From Lachnospiraceae bacterium (GTDB taxonomy: Bacteria; Bacillota; Clostridia; Lachnospirales; Lachnospiraceae), in contig JAMPGL010000006.1 of the NCBI GenBank assembly GCA_023663945.1, forward strand, positions 7,204 through 71,203: 64,000 nt of DNA, read 5' to 3'. Shown here one piece after another: positions 44,240-52,988 of this stretch. The notes beneath the pieces were generated by a model, which worked only from the letters and a program-made list of their open reading frames with translations, did not search any database and was not told where the DNA came from. The translations under genes and the position numbers were made by a program. Position 1 is the stretch's first letter; each line of letters begins with the position of its first letter.

Positions 44240-46819
44240 ATGCAGAAAAGTAAAAAGTTATTGATTTGTATCATAAGCCTGATCCTGCTGATAGCGGCTG
44301 TCTGGTTTGGGTATTACCTGATTCATTACTTTTTTTATAATGAATACCGTGAGGATCTCTCATCCTACGAATACGAGGAGGGAACTGAATTTTCTCCAAT
44401 CAGCGAAGCGTCATCGGATGTGGAGGGCATGGTGCTTGCTAAGGAAAACGAAAATCTTAAATTGTACGTGAATACTGAAAGCGGAGAAACGGCGATTTAT
44501 GATAAAAGAAACGGCGTGACAACTTATTCCAATCCGGTGGACGCGGATCAGGATGAAATTGCAAACGGCACCAATAAGAATTATCTGAAATCTCAGATTA
44601 TTTTGGATTATTTTAATACAGCCAGAACGCAGGGAACCTACGACTCTTTCAGCTACTGTACGGAAAAGGGACAATTGGAAGTGGAATCCATCAAAGACGG
44701 AGTGCGTTTCCTTTATACCATGGGAGATTTGACCAGCGCTACGGGAATTGTTCCCCAGTACATCAGTGCAGAGGCGTTAGAGAGAGTTGCGTCAGCGCTT
44801 TCTGAGTCCGACGCCAGCTTTGTAAGAAAGAAATTTATCGAGAGCGACGTAGCGGATAATTATTTGGAGATGCTGGAATCAACCGCCAAGGGCGCGTCCC
44901 AGCTTCGTAAGCTGAATCGTTTCTTTGAAGAAGCGGGATTTACGGAGGAGGATTATATTACGGAAATGGAAAACTCCGGCGTGGAGGGAGCCGTACCGAT
45001 TTCCTTTATGGTGCCTCTTGAATACCGTCTCAACGAGGATTCCGTGGATGTCTCTATTCCCATGAGCGGGGTGCAGGAAAACGGCGGCGGTACAGTTTTC
45101 CGCATTCAATTCCTCCGCTATTTCGGGACTGCCGGAAAGGATGAAGAGGGATATATGCTGGTTCCAAACGGTTCCGGTTCTCTGATTCGTTTTAATAATG
45201 GCAAATCAGACGCAAGCCTTTATTCTGAGTATGTATATGGAATTGACCCGCTGGCGGCGGAATACACGGTGCTTGAAAATACAGAAAGCATCAAGATGGC
45301 GTTGTTTGGGATTTTCCGTAAGGACAGCAGCATATTGGCGACCATTGAGGACGGGGCATCCTTTAGCTATCTGACAGCGGGAGTTGCCGGCAGGATTAAT
45401 GAATATAATTATGTTTATCCAACCTTTGTGCTCAGGGGCAACGATAAACTTGCCATGTTTGGGTCTACCGGAAACGAGGCGGAGCTTCCTATTGTGGAAA
45501 AGAATTTTTATGATGCCAATCTGACTGTGCGTTACACCATGCTTCCGGAGGATCGGCAGGGCTATGCAGGGGCGGCAAACTATTACAGAGAACGTCTTGC
45601 GGCGGAGGGCGTTCTGACTGCCAAAGAGCAGGGCGGGGACATTAAATTCTATTACGATGTTTTAGGCGGCGTTATGATAACCAAGTTCTTTTTGGGGACT
45701 CAGTATGAGGGATTGTATCCGATGACCTCCTTTGAGCAGGCGGGAGATATATCCGATGACCTTGCCGCAAGTGGAATCACCAATCAGGTAATGAATTATC
45801 AGGGCTGGATGAACGGTGGGTATTACCATGATGTGGTGGACAAGCTGAAGGTGCCTCATAAGCTGGGAGGAAAATCCGGGCTGGAAGACTTAAACCAGAG
45901 AGTTGCCGCAAACGGCGGAAATTTGTATGCGGATGTGGCGTTTCAGAAGGTAACCTTTATCAGCGACAGGTACAATTACAACAATGAGACGTCAAGATAT
46001 TACGGAACCGGATATGTGGCGGAGTTTGGTCTTGTGCATCCGGCGACTCTGCGCCAGACATCGGGACTGGGATATGCAGAAAACAGGTATGACCTGATTT
46101 CACCCAAGTTTCTGGTGCGGTATGTAGATAAGTTTGCCAAAAAGATCGAAAGATACGATATAAGCGGAATTTCTCTGAGAGATTTAGGAAATGAGCTCCA
46201 TTCCGACAAAAAGAGAACGCAGGTCATTGACCGGGAAGCGGCGCTTGACGTTGTAGGCGCACAGCTGAAACAATTAGAAGATACCGGCAAAAACATTATG
46301 TTAAATGACAGCAATGATTACGCGTTTGCCTATGCGGATGACATTATTAACGCGCCTCTTACGGATAATGACTACTATATTGTGGATGAGACAGTTCCCT
46401 TTTACGAGATGCTGATTCACGGATATATTGATTACTCCGGAAGCGTGATTAATTTGAGCGATACCTATGAGCGGACGGATATTGTTTTAAATCTGATTGA
46501 GACCGGAGCATCACCGCACTTCCTGTTTTCCTGGGAAAATGCAAGTGAGATTAAGACAACGGGACTGAACCGCCTGTATGCAACCGCTTATGACAACTGG
46601 AAAGAAGATGCATTGTCTATCTATACGGAAGTCAACGATGTTTTAAAACAGGTAAACGGCGCGGCAATCATAAATCATGAAATTATGGAAAACGGCATAA
46701 GAGCCGTAACCTACAGCAACGGTGTTACGATTTATGTCAATACCGGCAATTCACAGCAGACAGCAGGCGGGGTAACAGTACCGGCAAGAAGCTATCAAAT
46801 AGGAGGAGCCAATTCATGA
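44240..46819 (+). CDS. DUF5696 membrane-anchored protein, probable glycoside hydrolase-like barrel
   Basis: An 859-residue protein with one N-terminal membrane segment (about 7-29) and an outer part. Residues 55-470 look beta-rich (YVNTESGETAIYDKRNGVTT, TGIVPQYISAEALERVASAL); from about 480 a TIM-barrel-like part appears (GVMITKFFLGTQYEGLYPMT, IERYDISGISLRDLGNELHS, MLNDSNDYAFAYADDIINAP). Conserved acidic residues D640, D648, D690 and D693 lie at strand ends where hydrolases keep their catalytic acids. I know the family as DUF5696, without an established activity. Its stop overlaps the next permease by four bases. It may act on glycan at the membrane. Confidence 0.78.
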   Translation: MQKSKKLLICIISLILLIAAVWFGYYLIHYFFYNEYREDLSSYEYEEGTEFSPISEASSDVEGMVLAKENENLKLYVNTESGETAIYDKRNGVTTYSNPVDADQDEIANGTNKNYLKSQIILDYFNTARTQGTYDSFSYCTEKGQLEVESIKDGVRFLYTMGDLTSATGIVPQYISAEALERVASALSESDASFVRKKFIESDVADNYLEMLESTAKGASQLRKLNRFFEEAGFTEEDYITEMENSGVEGAVPISFMVPLEYRLNEDSVDVSIPMSGVQENGGGTVFRIQFLRYFGTAGKDEEGYMLVPNGSGSLIRFNNGKSDASLYSEYVYGIDPLAAEYTVLENTESIKMALFGIFRKDSSILATIEDGASFSYLTAGVAGRINEYNYVYPTFVLRGNDKLAMFGSTGNEAELPIVEKNFYDANLTVRYTMLPEDRQGYAGAANYYRERLAAEGVLTAKEQGGDIKFYYDVLGGVMITKFFLGTQYEGLYPMTSFEQAGDISDDLAASGITNQVMNYQGWMNGGYYHDVVDKLKVPHKLGGKSGLEDLNQRVAANGGNLYADVAFQKVTFISDRYNYNNETSRYYGTGYVAEFGLVHPATLRQTSGLGYAENRYDLISPKFLVRYVDKFAKKIERYDISGISLRDLGNELHSDKKRTQVIDREAALDVVGAQLKQLEDTGKNIMLNDSNDYAFAYADDIINAPLTDNDYYIVDETVPFYEMLIHGYIDYSGSVINLSDTYERTDIVLNLIETGASPHFLFSWENASEIKTTGLNRLYATAYDNWKEDALSIYTEVNDVLKQVNGAAIINHEIMENGIRAVTYSNGVTIYVNTGNSQQTAGGVTVPARSYQIGGANS

Positions 46820-47736
46820 AAAGAAATAAGAAAAAATTGTCTCTGACAACAAAACGAAGCATTAACGGGTATTTGTTTATTCTTCCCTGGCTGATCGGCT
46901 TTCTCTGCTTTTACCTGCGGAGCCTTATCATGTCGGTTCAGTTTTCGTTAGCGGAACTGACGGTAAATCCCGGCGGGGGCTACACGCTGGATTATGTGGG
47001 GCTTGACAATTTTCTGTATGCTTTCCGGGTACACGGAAGCTTTAAGCAGGTGCTGACAACCTCAGTGGGGAACATGCTGATCGATGTGCCGTTAATTACC
47101 TTTTTCAGCTTGTTTATGGCAATTCTCCTAAACAAGAAGTTTCGGGGGAGAACCTTGGTGAGAGCAATCTTTTTCCTGCCGGTTATATTAAACTCAGGAG
47201 CGATTGTAGATGCCATGGAACTGGCAAGAACCATGATGAGCGGAGGCATTTCTTCTGCAAGTGCGGAGATGGCGGCGGAAGCGGCGGGAAGCGGAATCAG
47301 CATTGAATATTATATTCAGATGTTCGGCACTTTGGGGCTTCCGGATGTGATCATTGAGTATGTAGCGGGGGCAGTAGGAAGAATCAGTGAGATTATCAAT
47401 GCTTCCGGCGTTCAGATCATTATTTTTATTGCGGCGCTGCAATCCATTCCCGGTTCCATGTACGAGGTGGCTAAAATCGAAGGCGCAACGGCTTATGAGA
47501 CCTTTTGGAAGGTTACGTTCCCGATGGTGCTGCCCCATATCATCACTAACGTGGTCTATACCGTGGTGGACAGCTTTGCGGAGTCGGAGGTTGTCGAACT
47601 GGCATACAAGACAGCTTTTACGGACAATAATTACGGACTAAGCTCTGTGATGAGCCTTGTGTCCACGGTGATTACCTGTCTAATCTTGGTAATCGTGTGC
47701 AGATTTATTCAAAAACGAACGTTTTACTATAACTAG
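46816..47736 (+). CDS. CUT1 sugar ABC transporter permease, second set (MalF type)
   Basis: A 306-residue permease. The EAA loop is SMYEVAKIEGATAYETFWKV and TFPMVLPHIITN. It has a basic N-terminus and an extra outer loop of about 60 residues between the third and fourth membrane segments (MMSGGISSASAEMAAEAAGS), absent in the set at 40238. The start overlaps the DUF5696 stop by four bases (ATGA), so the two are translationally coupled. Partner of 47752. Confidence 0.9.
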   Translation: MKRNKKKLSLTTKRSINGYLFILPWLIGFLCFYLRSLIMSVQFSLAELTVNPGGGYTLDYVGLDNFLYAFRVHGSFKQVLTTSVGNMLIDVPLITFFSLFMAILLNKKFRGRTLVRAIFFLPVILNSGAIVDAMELARTMMSGGISSASAEMAAEAAGSGISIEYYIQMFGTLGLPDVIIEYVAGAVGRISEIINASGVQIIIFIAALQSIPGSMYEVAKIEGATAYETFWKVTFPMVLPHIITNVVYTVVDSFAESEVVELAYKTAFTDNNYGLSSVMSLVSTVITCLILVIVCRFIQKRTFYYN

Positions 47737-47751
47737 GAAAGGAGAAGAAGG

Positions 47752-48762
47752 ATGGACAAAGCAAAGAAGAATTTTTCAATTGCAGCGGTCAAAGAGCAGT
47801 ATCAGAATCTCAAAGACGATACGCAGTTTGCAAATGACAGAAAGCGCTGGGCATCCAATATTAAGAAATTTGTGCTTGGTTTATTTAAGCTGATCCTTAT
47901 CATCGGAATCTGTTACGTAATCTTAGGCCCGGTAATCGGTATTATCAGCAGTTCCTTTTTCTCTAATGCGGATAATTACAACACAATGGTGTATCTGATC
48001 CCTCAGGAACCAACCTTGGAAAGATACGAGCTGGCAATTAAGTATCTGGATTACGGAAAGACACTGACGTCTTCCCTGATATATTCCCTGTCCTTGATGC
48101 TGATACAGGTGTTTATCTGCTCTATGGTGGGGTACGGATTTGCCAGATACAAGTTTCCGTTTAAGAATCTTTTATTTGCATGTGTGGTTGTAATGATCGT
48201 TATTCCTACGCATACGATTATGCTTCCGCTGTATATGACCTTTGCCAAATTTGATATATTTGGAATCCTGCAGCATACGAGAGGGTCGGCGGTAAACCTT
48301 TTGTCAACGCCGGTGCCGATGTATCTGATGACGCTGTTTGGATGCGGGCTCAGGTCGGGACTGTACATATATATTTTTAATCAGTTTTTCCGCGGGCTTC
48401 CCAAGGAAATCGAGGAAGCGGCTTTTGTGGACGGGGCAGGAACCTGGTACACCTATTTCAGGATTATGCTGGTAAATGCGATTCCGTCAGTTATTACGGT
48501 TGCCATCTTTTCTATGGTATGGCAGTACAATGATACATTTTATGCAAGGTTATTTCTGATCAGCGATGACATCGTTATCAGTAAAAAGATATCCACGATT
48601 CAGGCAACAATCTCCAATGTGGAAAAGATCATGGATCCGAATATTCAGGAGTTATATCTGGATGCGGGAGTAGTTCTTATTATGATTCCGGTGGTCGTGA
48701 TCTATGTCGCTCTTCAGAAATACTTTATAGAGGGGGTAGAGAGAAGCGGTATTGTTGGATAA
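47752..48762 (+). CDS. CUT1 sugar ABC transporter permease, second set (MalG type)
   Basis: A 336-residue permease, EAA loop EIEEAAFVDGAGTWYTYFRI and MLVNAIPSV. The N-terminal 40 residues are charged and cytoplasmic before the first membrane segment. GGAGAAGAAGG precedes the ATG. It pairs with the protein at 46816 and, by order, with the lipoproteins encoded behind it at 48815 and 50756. Confidence 0.9.
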   Translation: MDKAKKNFSIAAVKEQYQNLKDDTQFANDRKRWASNIKKFVLGLFKLILIIGICYVILGPVIGIISSSFFSNADNYNTMVYLIPQEPTLERYELAIKYLDYGKTLTSSLIYSLSLMLIQVFICSMVGYGFARYKFPFKNLLFACVVVMIVIPTHTIMLPLYMTFAKFDIFGILQHTRGSAVNLLSTPVPMYLMTLFGCGLRSGLYIYIFNQFFRGLPKEIEEAAFVDGAGTWYTYFRIMLVNAIPSVITVAIFSMVWQYNDTFYARLFLISDDIVISKKISTIQATISNVEKIMDPNIQELYLDAGVVLIMIPVVVIYVALQKYFIEGVERSGIVG

Positions 48763-48800
48763 CAAACGCTCTTTACTCAAAACCATTCAACAACTTTAAA

Positions 48801-48805
48801 GGAGG
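48801..48805 (+). promoter_or_regulatory. Ribosome binding site that decides the start of the repeat lipoprotein
   Basis: GGAGG touches the ATG at 48806 with no spacing, so that ATG cannot serve. The in-frame TTG at 48815 lies nine bases further on and fits. Confidence 0.6.
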
Positions 48806-48814
48806 ATGAAAAAG

Positions 48815-50734
48815 TTGAAAGCAAAGAAAATCATGGCATTATTCCTTGCAGCGGCAATGACTTTCAGTTTAGCCGGATGCGGCGGCAATAATGCGGCGAC
48901 ACCAGCAAGCAGCAACGAAGAAACTCCTGCGGAGACGGAACCGGAAGCAGTACAGGAAGAGCCTGAACAGGAAGCTCCTGCGGAGGCGGAACCGGAAGAG
49001 CAGGCAGAAGTGGCGGGCGAGGCAAGCATTGACTTTGAGGACGGCGTGTTCGGCTTCGTAGGAAATGACAAGTCTGCAAATTCCGCGTCGGATGATTCCG
49101 TATTTTCCGTGGAAGATTACAATGGTTCCAAAGCGCTTAAGGTTACTCCTCAGGGAAAGATGCCTTATGTGGGAATTCAGGCAGATGCGCTTCTTGGTGC
49201 AAATTCGTCCAATCTGAAAACCGTAGAGATGACAGTGGGAATAGAAAACCCCGACGGCGAATTTTTCGCATGTTCTGGAAAGATTTACGGATTTTTGGGA
49301 GAGGACAATGAAAGAACGGAGGAGGAGTGGTCCGTATATTTGGAGACTGCAAATCCGAAAACCATCAGCTATACGGTTCCCGATGGCAAGTCCTTTGGAG
49401 AAGGAAACTATCTGGTTGTTTCTCTTGAGACCGATAACGGAAAGACCAAAGGGGCAGCGCAGGCAAATATGTATCTTGACAATATTATCTTTAAGGACGC
49501 TTCCGGAAATGTACTTGCTGCAGATACTTCCGCAGAGTATGTTTCAGCAAGCACAGGCGCAGACAGATCCAATCTGTATGCGGTAACTGGAGCCGTTGAG
49601 TTTGCGGATTTTGCTTGTACGGGAGACGGCTGGGGACAGAACGGTTTTGACATGCCTCAGGAGATCATTGATGCATTAGTTCCCGGCTCGGTAGTTGAGA
49701 TTACATTTACCAGCGAAAACGGCGATATGTGGATTGTAATGCCCGACGCGGCGGCAGGCTGGATGAGAGTCGGACAAGGCGATGCAGATGGAAGTGGCAG
49801 TGATGAGGCTTACATCAATAATTCTAAGAACACAGCGCAGATTACCTACGAGCAGATTGCGGCGGTATGCGGAGACGATGTATCCACATGGGGAGCAAGA
49901 ATGCAGTGTGAAGCATCCGGAGCATGGGAAGTTACTTCCGTTAAGGTAGGAACTGCGGTATCGGCACTGGCAGTGGCAGATGCAGTAGATTTCCCTAATT
50001 TTGCATGTACGGGAGACGGCTGGGGACAGAACGGCTTCGATATGCCTCAGGAGATTATTGATGCACTGGTTCCCGGTTCCGTGGTAGAGATCACCTACAG
50101 CAGTGAAAGCAATGACATGTGGATTGTAATGCCCGACGCGGCGGCAGGCTGGATGAGAGTCGGACAGGGTAACGCAGACGGAAGCGGAAGCGACAGTGCA
50201 ATCTTTGATGGAAACAAAGCTTATATCACTTATGAGCAGATTGCAGCGGTGTGCGGAGACGATGTATCCACATGGGGAGCAAGAATGCAGTGCGAAGCTG
50301 CGGGCGCATGGGAAGTGTTTGCAGTGAGAGTTGGAACTGCAAAAGAAATGAAAGCCATCAACAAAGTAGTAGAATTTCCTGATTTTGCATGTACAGGAGA
50401 CGGCTGGGGGCAGAACGGATTTGCAATGCCTCAGGAAATCATTGATGCCCTGGTTCCCGGAGCTGTTGTATCAATCTCTTATGCTAGTGATACGGGAGAC
50501 CTCTGGGTAGTTATGAACGAAGCTGCAGCAGGCTGGTCAAGAGTCGGACAGGGGAATGCGGACGGAAGCGGAAGCGACAGTGCGGCATTTGACGGAAGCA
50601 TCTGTCAGGTGACTTATGAGCAGATTGCGGCAGTGTGCGGAGATGATGTGTCTGCATGGGGAAGTACCATGCAGTGCGAAGCATCCGGAGCATGGGAAGT
50701 ATACAGTGTATCCGTAGGTCAGTCAGCAGAATAA
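48815..50734 (+). CDS. Lipoprotein with three tandem repeat domains, probable glycan binding
   Basis: A 639-residue surface lipoprotein (lipobox LAGC, C22). An acidic Glu/Pro/Ala linker (24-75) leads to a sandwich-like domain at about 76-235 (SIDFEDGVFGFVGNDKSANS, YLDNIIFKDASG). Then come three repeats of 121-130 residues starting at 261, 391 and 519, each with FACTGDGWGQNGF, an EIIDALVPG turn, DMWIVMPDAAAGWMRV or a variant, and a CGDDVS-W motif. Exposed Trp and the position beside a substrate-binding protein suggest carbohydrate-binding modules; I do not recognise the CBM family. TTG at 48815 is chosen as the start because of spacing to GGAGG. Confidence 0.75.
   Translation: MKAKKIMALFLAAAMTFSLAGCGGNNAATPASSNEETPAETEPEAVQEEPEQEAPAEAEPEEQAEVAGEASIDFEDGVFGFVGNDKSANSASDDSVFSVEDYNGSKALKVTPQGKMPYVGIQADALLGANSSNLKTVEMTVGIENPDGEFFACSGKIYGFLGEDNERTEEEWSVYLETANPKTISYTVPDGKSFGEGNYLVVSLETDNGKTKGAAQANMYLDNIIFKDASGNVLAADTSAEYVSASTGADRSNLYAVTGAVEFADFACTGDGWGQNGFDMPQEIIDALVPGSVVEITFTSENGDMWIVMPDAAAGWMRVGQGDADGSGSDEAYINNSKNTAQITYEQIAAVCGDDVSTWGARMQCEASGAWEVTSVKVGTAVSALAVADAVDFPNFACTGDGWGQNGFDMPQEIIDALVPGSVVEITYSSESNDMWIVMPDAAAGWMRVGQGNADGSGSDSAIFDGNKAYITYEQIAAVCGDDVSTWGARMQCEAAGAWEVFAVRVGTAKEMKAINKVVEFPDFACTGDGWGQNGFAMPQEIIDALVPGAVVSISYASDTGDLWVVMNEAAAGWSRVGQGNADGSGSDSAAFDGSICQVTYEQIAAVCGDDVSAWGSTMQCEASGAWEVYSVSVGQSAE
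49595..50731 (+). repeat. Three tandem domain-size repeats inside the lipoprotein gene
   Basis: Units are 49595-49984 (390 bp), 49985-50368 (384 bp) and 50369-50731 (363 bp). Units 1 and 2 share a stretch of 50 identical bases (49727-49776 and 50117-50166) and another of about 41. Unit 3 is more diverged. The array shows recent duplication or gene conversion between units 1 and 2. Confidence 0.9.
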
Positions 50735-50755
50735 GGGAAAAGGAGGATTTAAAAC

Positions 50756-52201
50756 ATGAAAATATATAAAAAGTTACTTGCATTAGGACTCAGCGTTGCA
50801 ATGATTGCTTCACTTACAGCCTGCGGAGGCAGCGGGAACACAAGCGCCAGTGCACCGGCATCTTCCGGAGATGAAGCACAGACAGAGGCAGCTGCACCTG
50901 AAACAGAAGCTCAGGGAGACGCAGAAGAGGAATCCGCACCGGTAAATACCGGAGAGACCAGAACCATCAAGATTGGTACATGGTACGATCACTATTATGA
51001 CAGTACGCACAGCGATATTCACGATGATCCCAGTGTGGCGGACGAGGAATTGGCGCAGGCTCACTTTGATATTGTAAAGGAAGTGGAAGAGAAATATAAT
51101 GTGAAGATTGAGTTTGTTAACCTGACCTATACGGGCATTCAGGAATCTATCAATACTTCCATTCTTGCAGGACAGCCGGACTGTGATATTTACGAGGTAG
51201 ACTTAAGCTTTGGTATCGGAGCCGCTTTAAACGGCTATGCAACCAACATGGAAGATATTCTTCCTGCCGACAATGACCTGTTTAATGACCAGATGGTATT
51301 TTCACAGGTAGATATCGGTCTTGACGAGGGCGTTTATCTGTTCCAGTCCAACAGCGCTGAAATGCTCCTTGCAAATACCTATATGCTTGCTTTCAATAAG
51401 CAGATGCTTGACGAGGCGGGCTTAGAGGATCCGAATGAGCTTTATGCAAAAGGCGAGTGGACATGGGATAAGTGGAGGGAATACCTGCTTGCCCTTACTC
51501 AGGATACGGACGGCGACGGCGTGACAGATGTTTACGGTTACGGTTCCCGCTGGGATTTCCTTGTTTACAACCTGCTTATGAGCAACGGCACTGCAATTGC
51601 AGCTGGCGAGACCGAAAGCCTGTCAGCTCCCGAAGTAACGGAAGTACTTGATTTTATCTACAATATGTATAATGTAGATCATGTTGCGAATCCTTGGAAC
51701 TCAGATGATTTTGATTACAACCAGAACTGCTATATGGACGGAAGAGTTGCATTCTGGATTGATGCGGCATGGATTTCTTCCGCAAACGAAGATGCAAACC
51801 TTGAGTTTGACGTAGTATGGTGTCCTTGGCCTATTGGACCTTCCGGCGATGAATCTACCAACAAATTTAAGAACGTTTCCTCCGGCAACGCATGGATGAT
51901 TCCGGCAGGCGTTCAGGATCCGGAGCTTGTTTATAACGTATTCTATGATTGGCAGAACTGGTATCACGGCGACACCGACCTTCGCGACGGCGATCTGACA
52001 TGGTGGGAAGACTGTGCAATCACAGAAGAAAACTATGCAGTTATGGAATATATGGGAGCAAGAGGTGCATTTGACCTTTGGAACTCCTTAGGGCTTGATT
52101 GGGATTGGTCATTGTTATTAAATGGCGAGATGACAGCGGCACAGTTCCAGGAGACCTATAAGCAGAACGTACAGGATGCTTTGGATGCGTTCTACAAATA
52201 A
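50756..52201 (+). CDS. Extracellular substrate-binding lipoprotein of a CUT1 transporter
   Basis: A 481-residue lipoprotein (lipobox LTAC, C23) with a Ser/Ala/Glu linker to about residue 65, then a solute-binding fold: RTIKIGTWYDHYYDSTHSDI, NVKIEFVNLTYTGIQESINT, LLANTYMLAFNKQMLDEAGL, GEWTWDKWREYLLALTQDTD. DTDGDGVTDVYGYG looks like a calcium-binding loop. It should deliver the ligand to the permeases at 46816 and 47752. AGGAGG precedes the ATG. A strong terminator follows 54 bases later. Confidence 0.92.
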   Translation: MKIYKKLLALGLSVAMIASLTACGGSGNTSASAPASSGDEAQTEAAAPETEAQGDAEEESAPVNTGETRTIKIGTWYDHYYDSTHSDIHDDPSVADEELAQAHFDIVKEVEEKYNVKIEFVNLTYTGIQESINTSILAGQPDCDIYEVDLSFGIGAALNGYATNMEDILPADNDLFNDQMVFSQVDIGLDEGVYLFQSNSAEMLLANTYMLAFNKQMLDEAGLEDPNELYAKGEWTWDKWREYLLALTQDTDGDGVTDVYGYGSRWDFLVYNLLMSNGTAIAAGETESLSAPEVTEVLDFIYNMYNVDHVANPWNSDDFDYNQNCYMDGRVAFWIDAAWISSANEDANLEFDVVWCPWPIGPSGDESTNKFKNVSSGNAWMIPAGVQDPELVYNVFYDWQNWYHGDTDLRDGDLTWWEDCAITEENYAVMEYMGARGAFDLWNSLGLDWDWSLLLNGEMTAAQFQETYKQNVQDALDAFYK

Positions 52202-52254
52202 AGAACTGTGAGAAACGGCAGGATTTGTGTTTTGAGAGGATTCTGCTGCAAAAA

Positions 52255-52288
52255 CGCCCGTATCCATATGGGTACGGGCGCTTTTTTT
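52255..52288 (+). terminator. Strong terminator inside the glycan locus
   Basis: An 11-bp G+C-rich stem (52255-52265 with 52270-52280, one wobble) with a 4-nt loop is followed by C and seven T residues. It should lower transcription of the DUF624 and LacI genes behind it. Confidence 0.9.
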
Positions 52289-52315
52289 GAAGAGCCCTGT
52301 GTTTTTGCAGGAAAT

Positions 52316-52975
52316 ATGGCGGGAAAGAGCAGGAATTTTATGTTTCGCAGTGACAATTTGTTCAGCCGGTTTATGAATGTACTGTTTGATATTATCTTGA
52401 TTGATGTGTTGTGGATTGTCTGTTCACTGCCCCTTGTGACGGCTGGGGCGGCATTTACGGGAGCATATTATGCCATGGCAAAATCGGTGCGGTATAAGAC
52501 CGGTTACACGGCAGGGGAATTTTTTCATTCCTTTCGGAATAATTTTAAACAGTCGCTGCCCATGAGCGCTGTCTTTTGGCTGGCATCGGCTGCCCTTGGG
52601 ATTGATATCTGGTATGTATGGAACAATGACAGCAGACAGAACAGCGCAATTTTTATGATACTGGTTTTTATCTTATTTCTTATGATGGGCGTAAGCGTTT
52701 ATGTCTGCCCGCTTTTATCCAGATTTGAAAAGAGAAATCTGGAGCTCATAAAGCTTGCGGCGTTAGTGATGTTTAAATATCTGCCGGTCACTGTAGTTAT
52801 CTTGGTTCTTTTTTTGGTGATGGGAGTCTTGATTTATCTGATGCCCTGGGCGGTTTTAGTTCTGCCCGGCGTTTATTTGTATGCACTTACATTTCCTATG
52901 GAAAAAATCTTGAGAAAATTGATGCCGGATGTGGAAGAAGGCAGTGAAGAGGCAGAAAAGTGGTATTATCAATAG
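52316..52975 (+). CDS. DUF624 (YesL-like) membrane protein, second copy
   Basis: A protein of about 219 residues with five membrane segments: FMNVLFDIILIDVLWIVCSL, then GAYYAMAKSVRYKTGYTAGE, and the C-terminal FPMEKILRKLMPDVEEG. It is a diverged paralog of the protein at 36494. The start at 52316 is chosen because the frame further upstream runs through the terminator hairpin; an ATG at 52340 is also possible. The LacI gene follows 13 bases later. Function unknown. Confidence 0.75.
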   Translation: MAGKSRNFMFRSDNLFSRFMNVLFDIILIDVLWIVCSLPLVTAGAAFTGAYYAMAKSVRYKTGYTAGEFFHSFRNNFKQSLPMSAVFWLASAALGIDIWYVWNNDSRQNSAIFMILVFILFLMMGVSVYVCPLLSRFEKRNLELIKLAALVMFKYLPVTVVILVLFLVMGVLIYLMPWAVLVLPGVYLYALTFPMEKILRKLMPDVEEGSEEAEKWYYQ

Positions 52976-52988
52976 AGGGTGAAACAAC

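Noticed and set aside
52208..52315. Extension of the second DUF624 protein
   Set aside because: The extra 36 codons read through the strong terminator hairpin and match nothing in the paralog.
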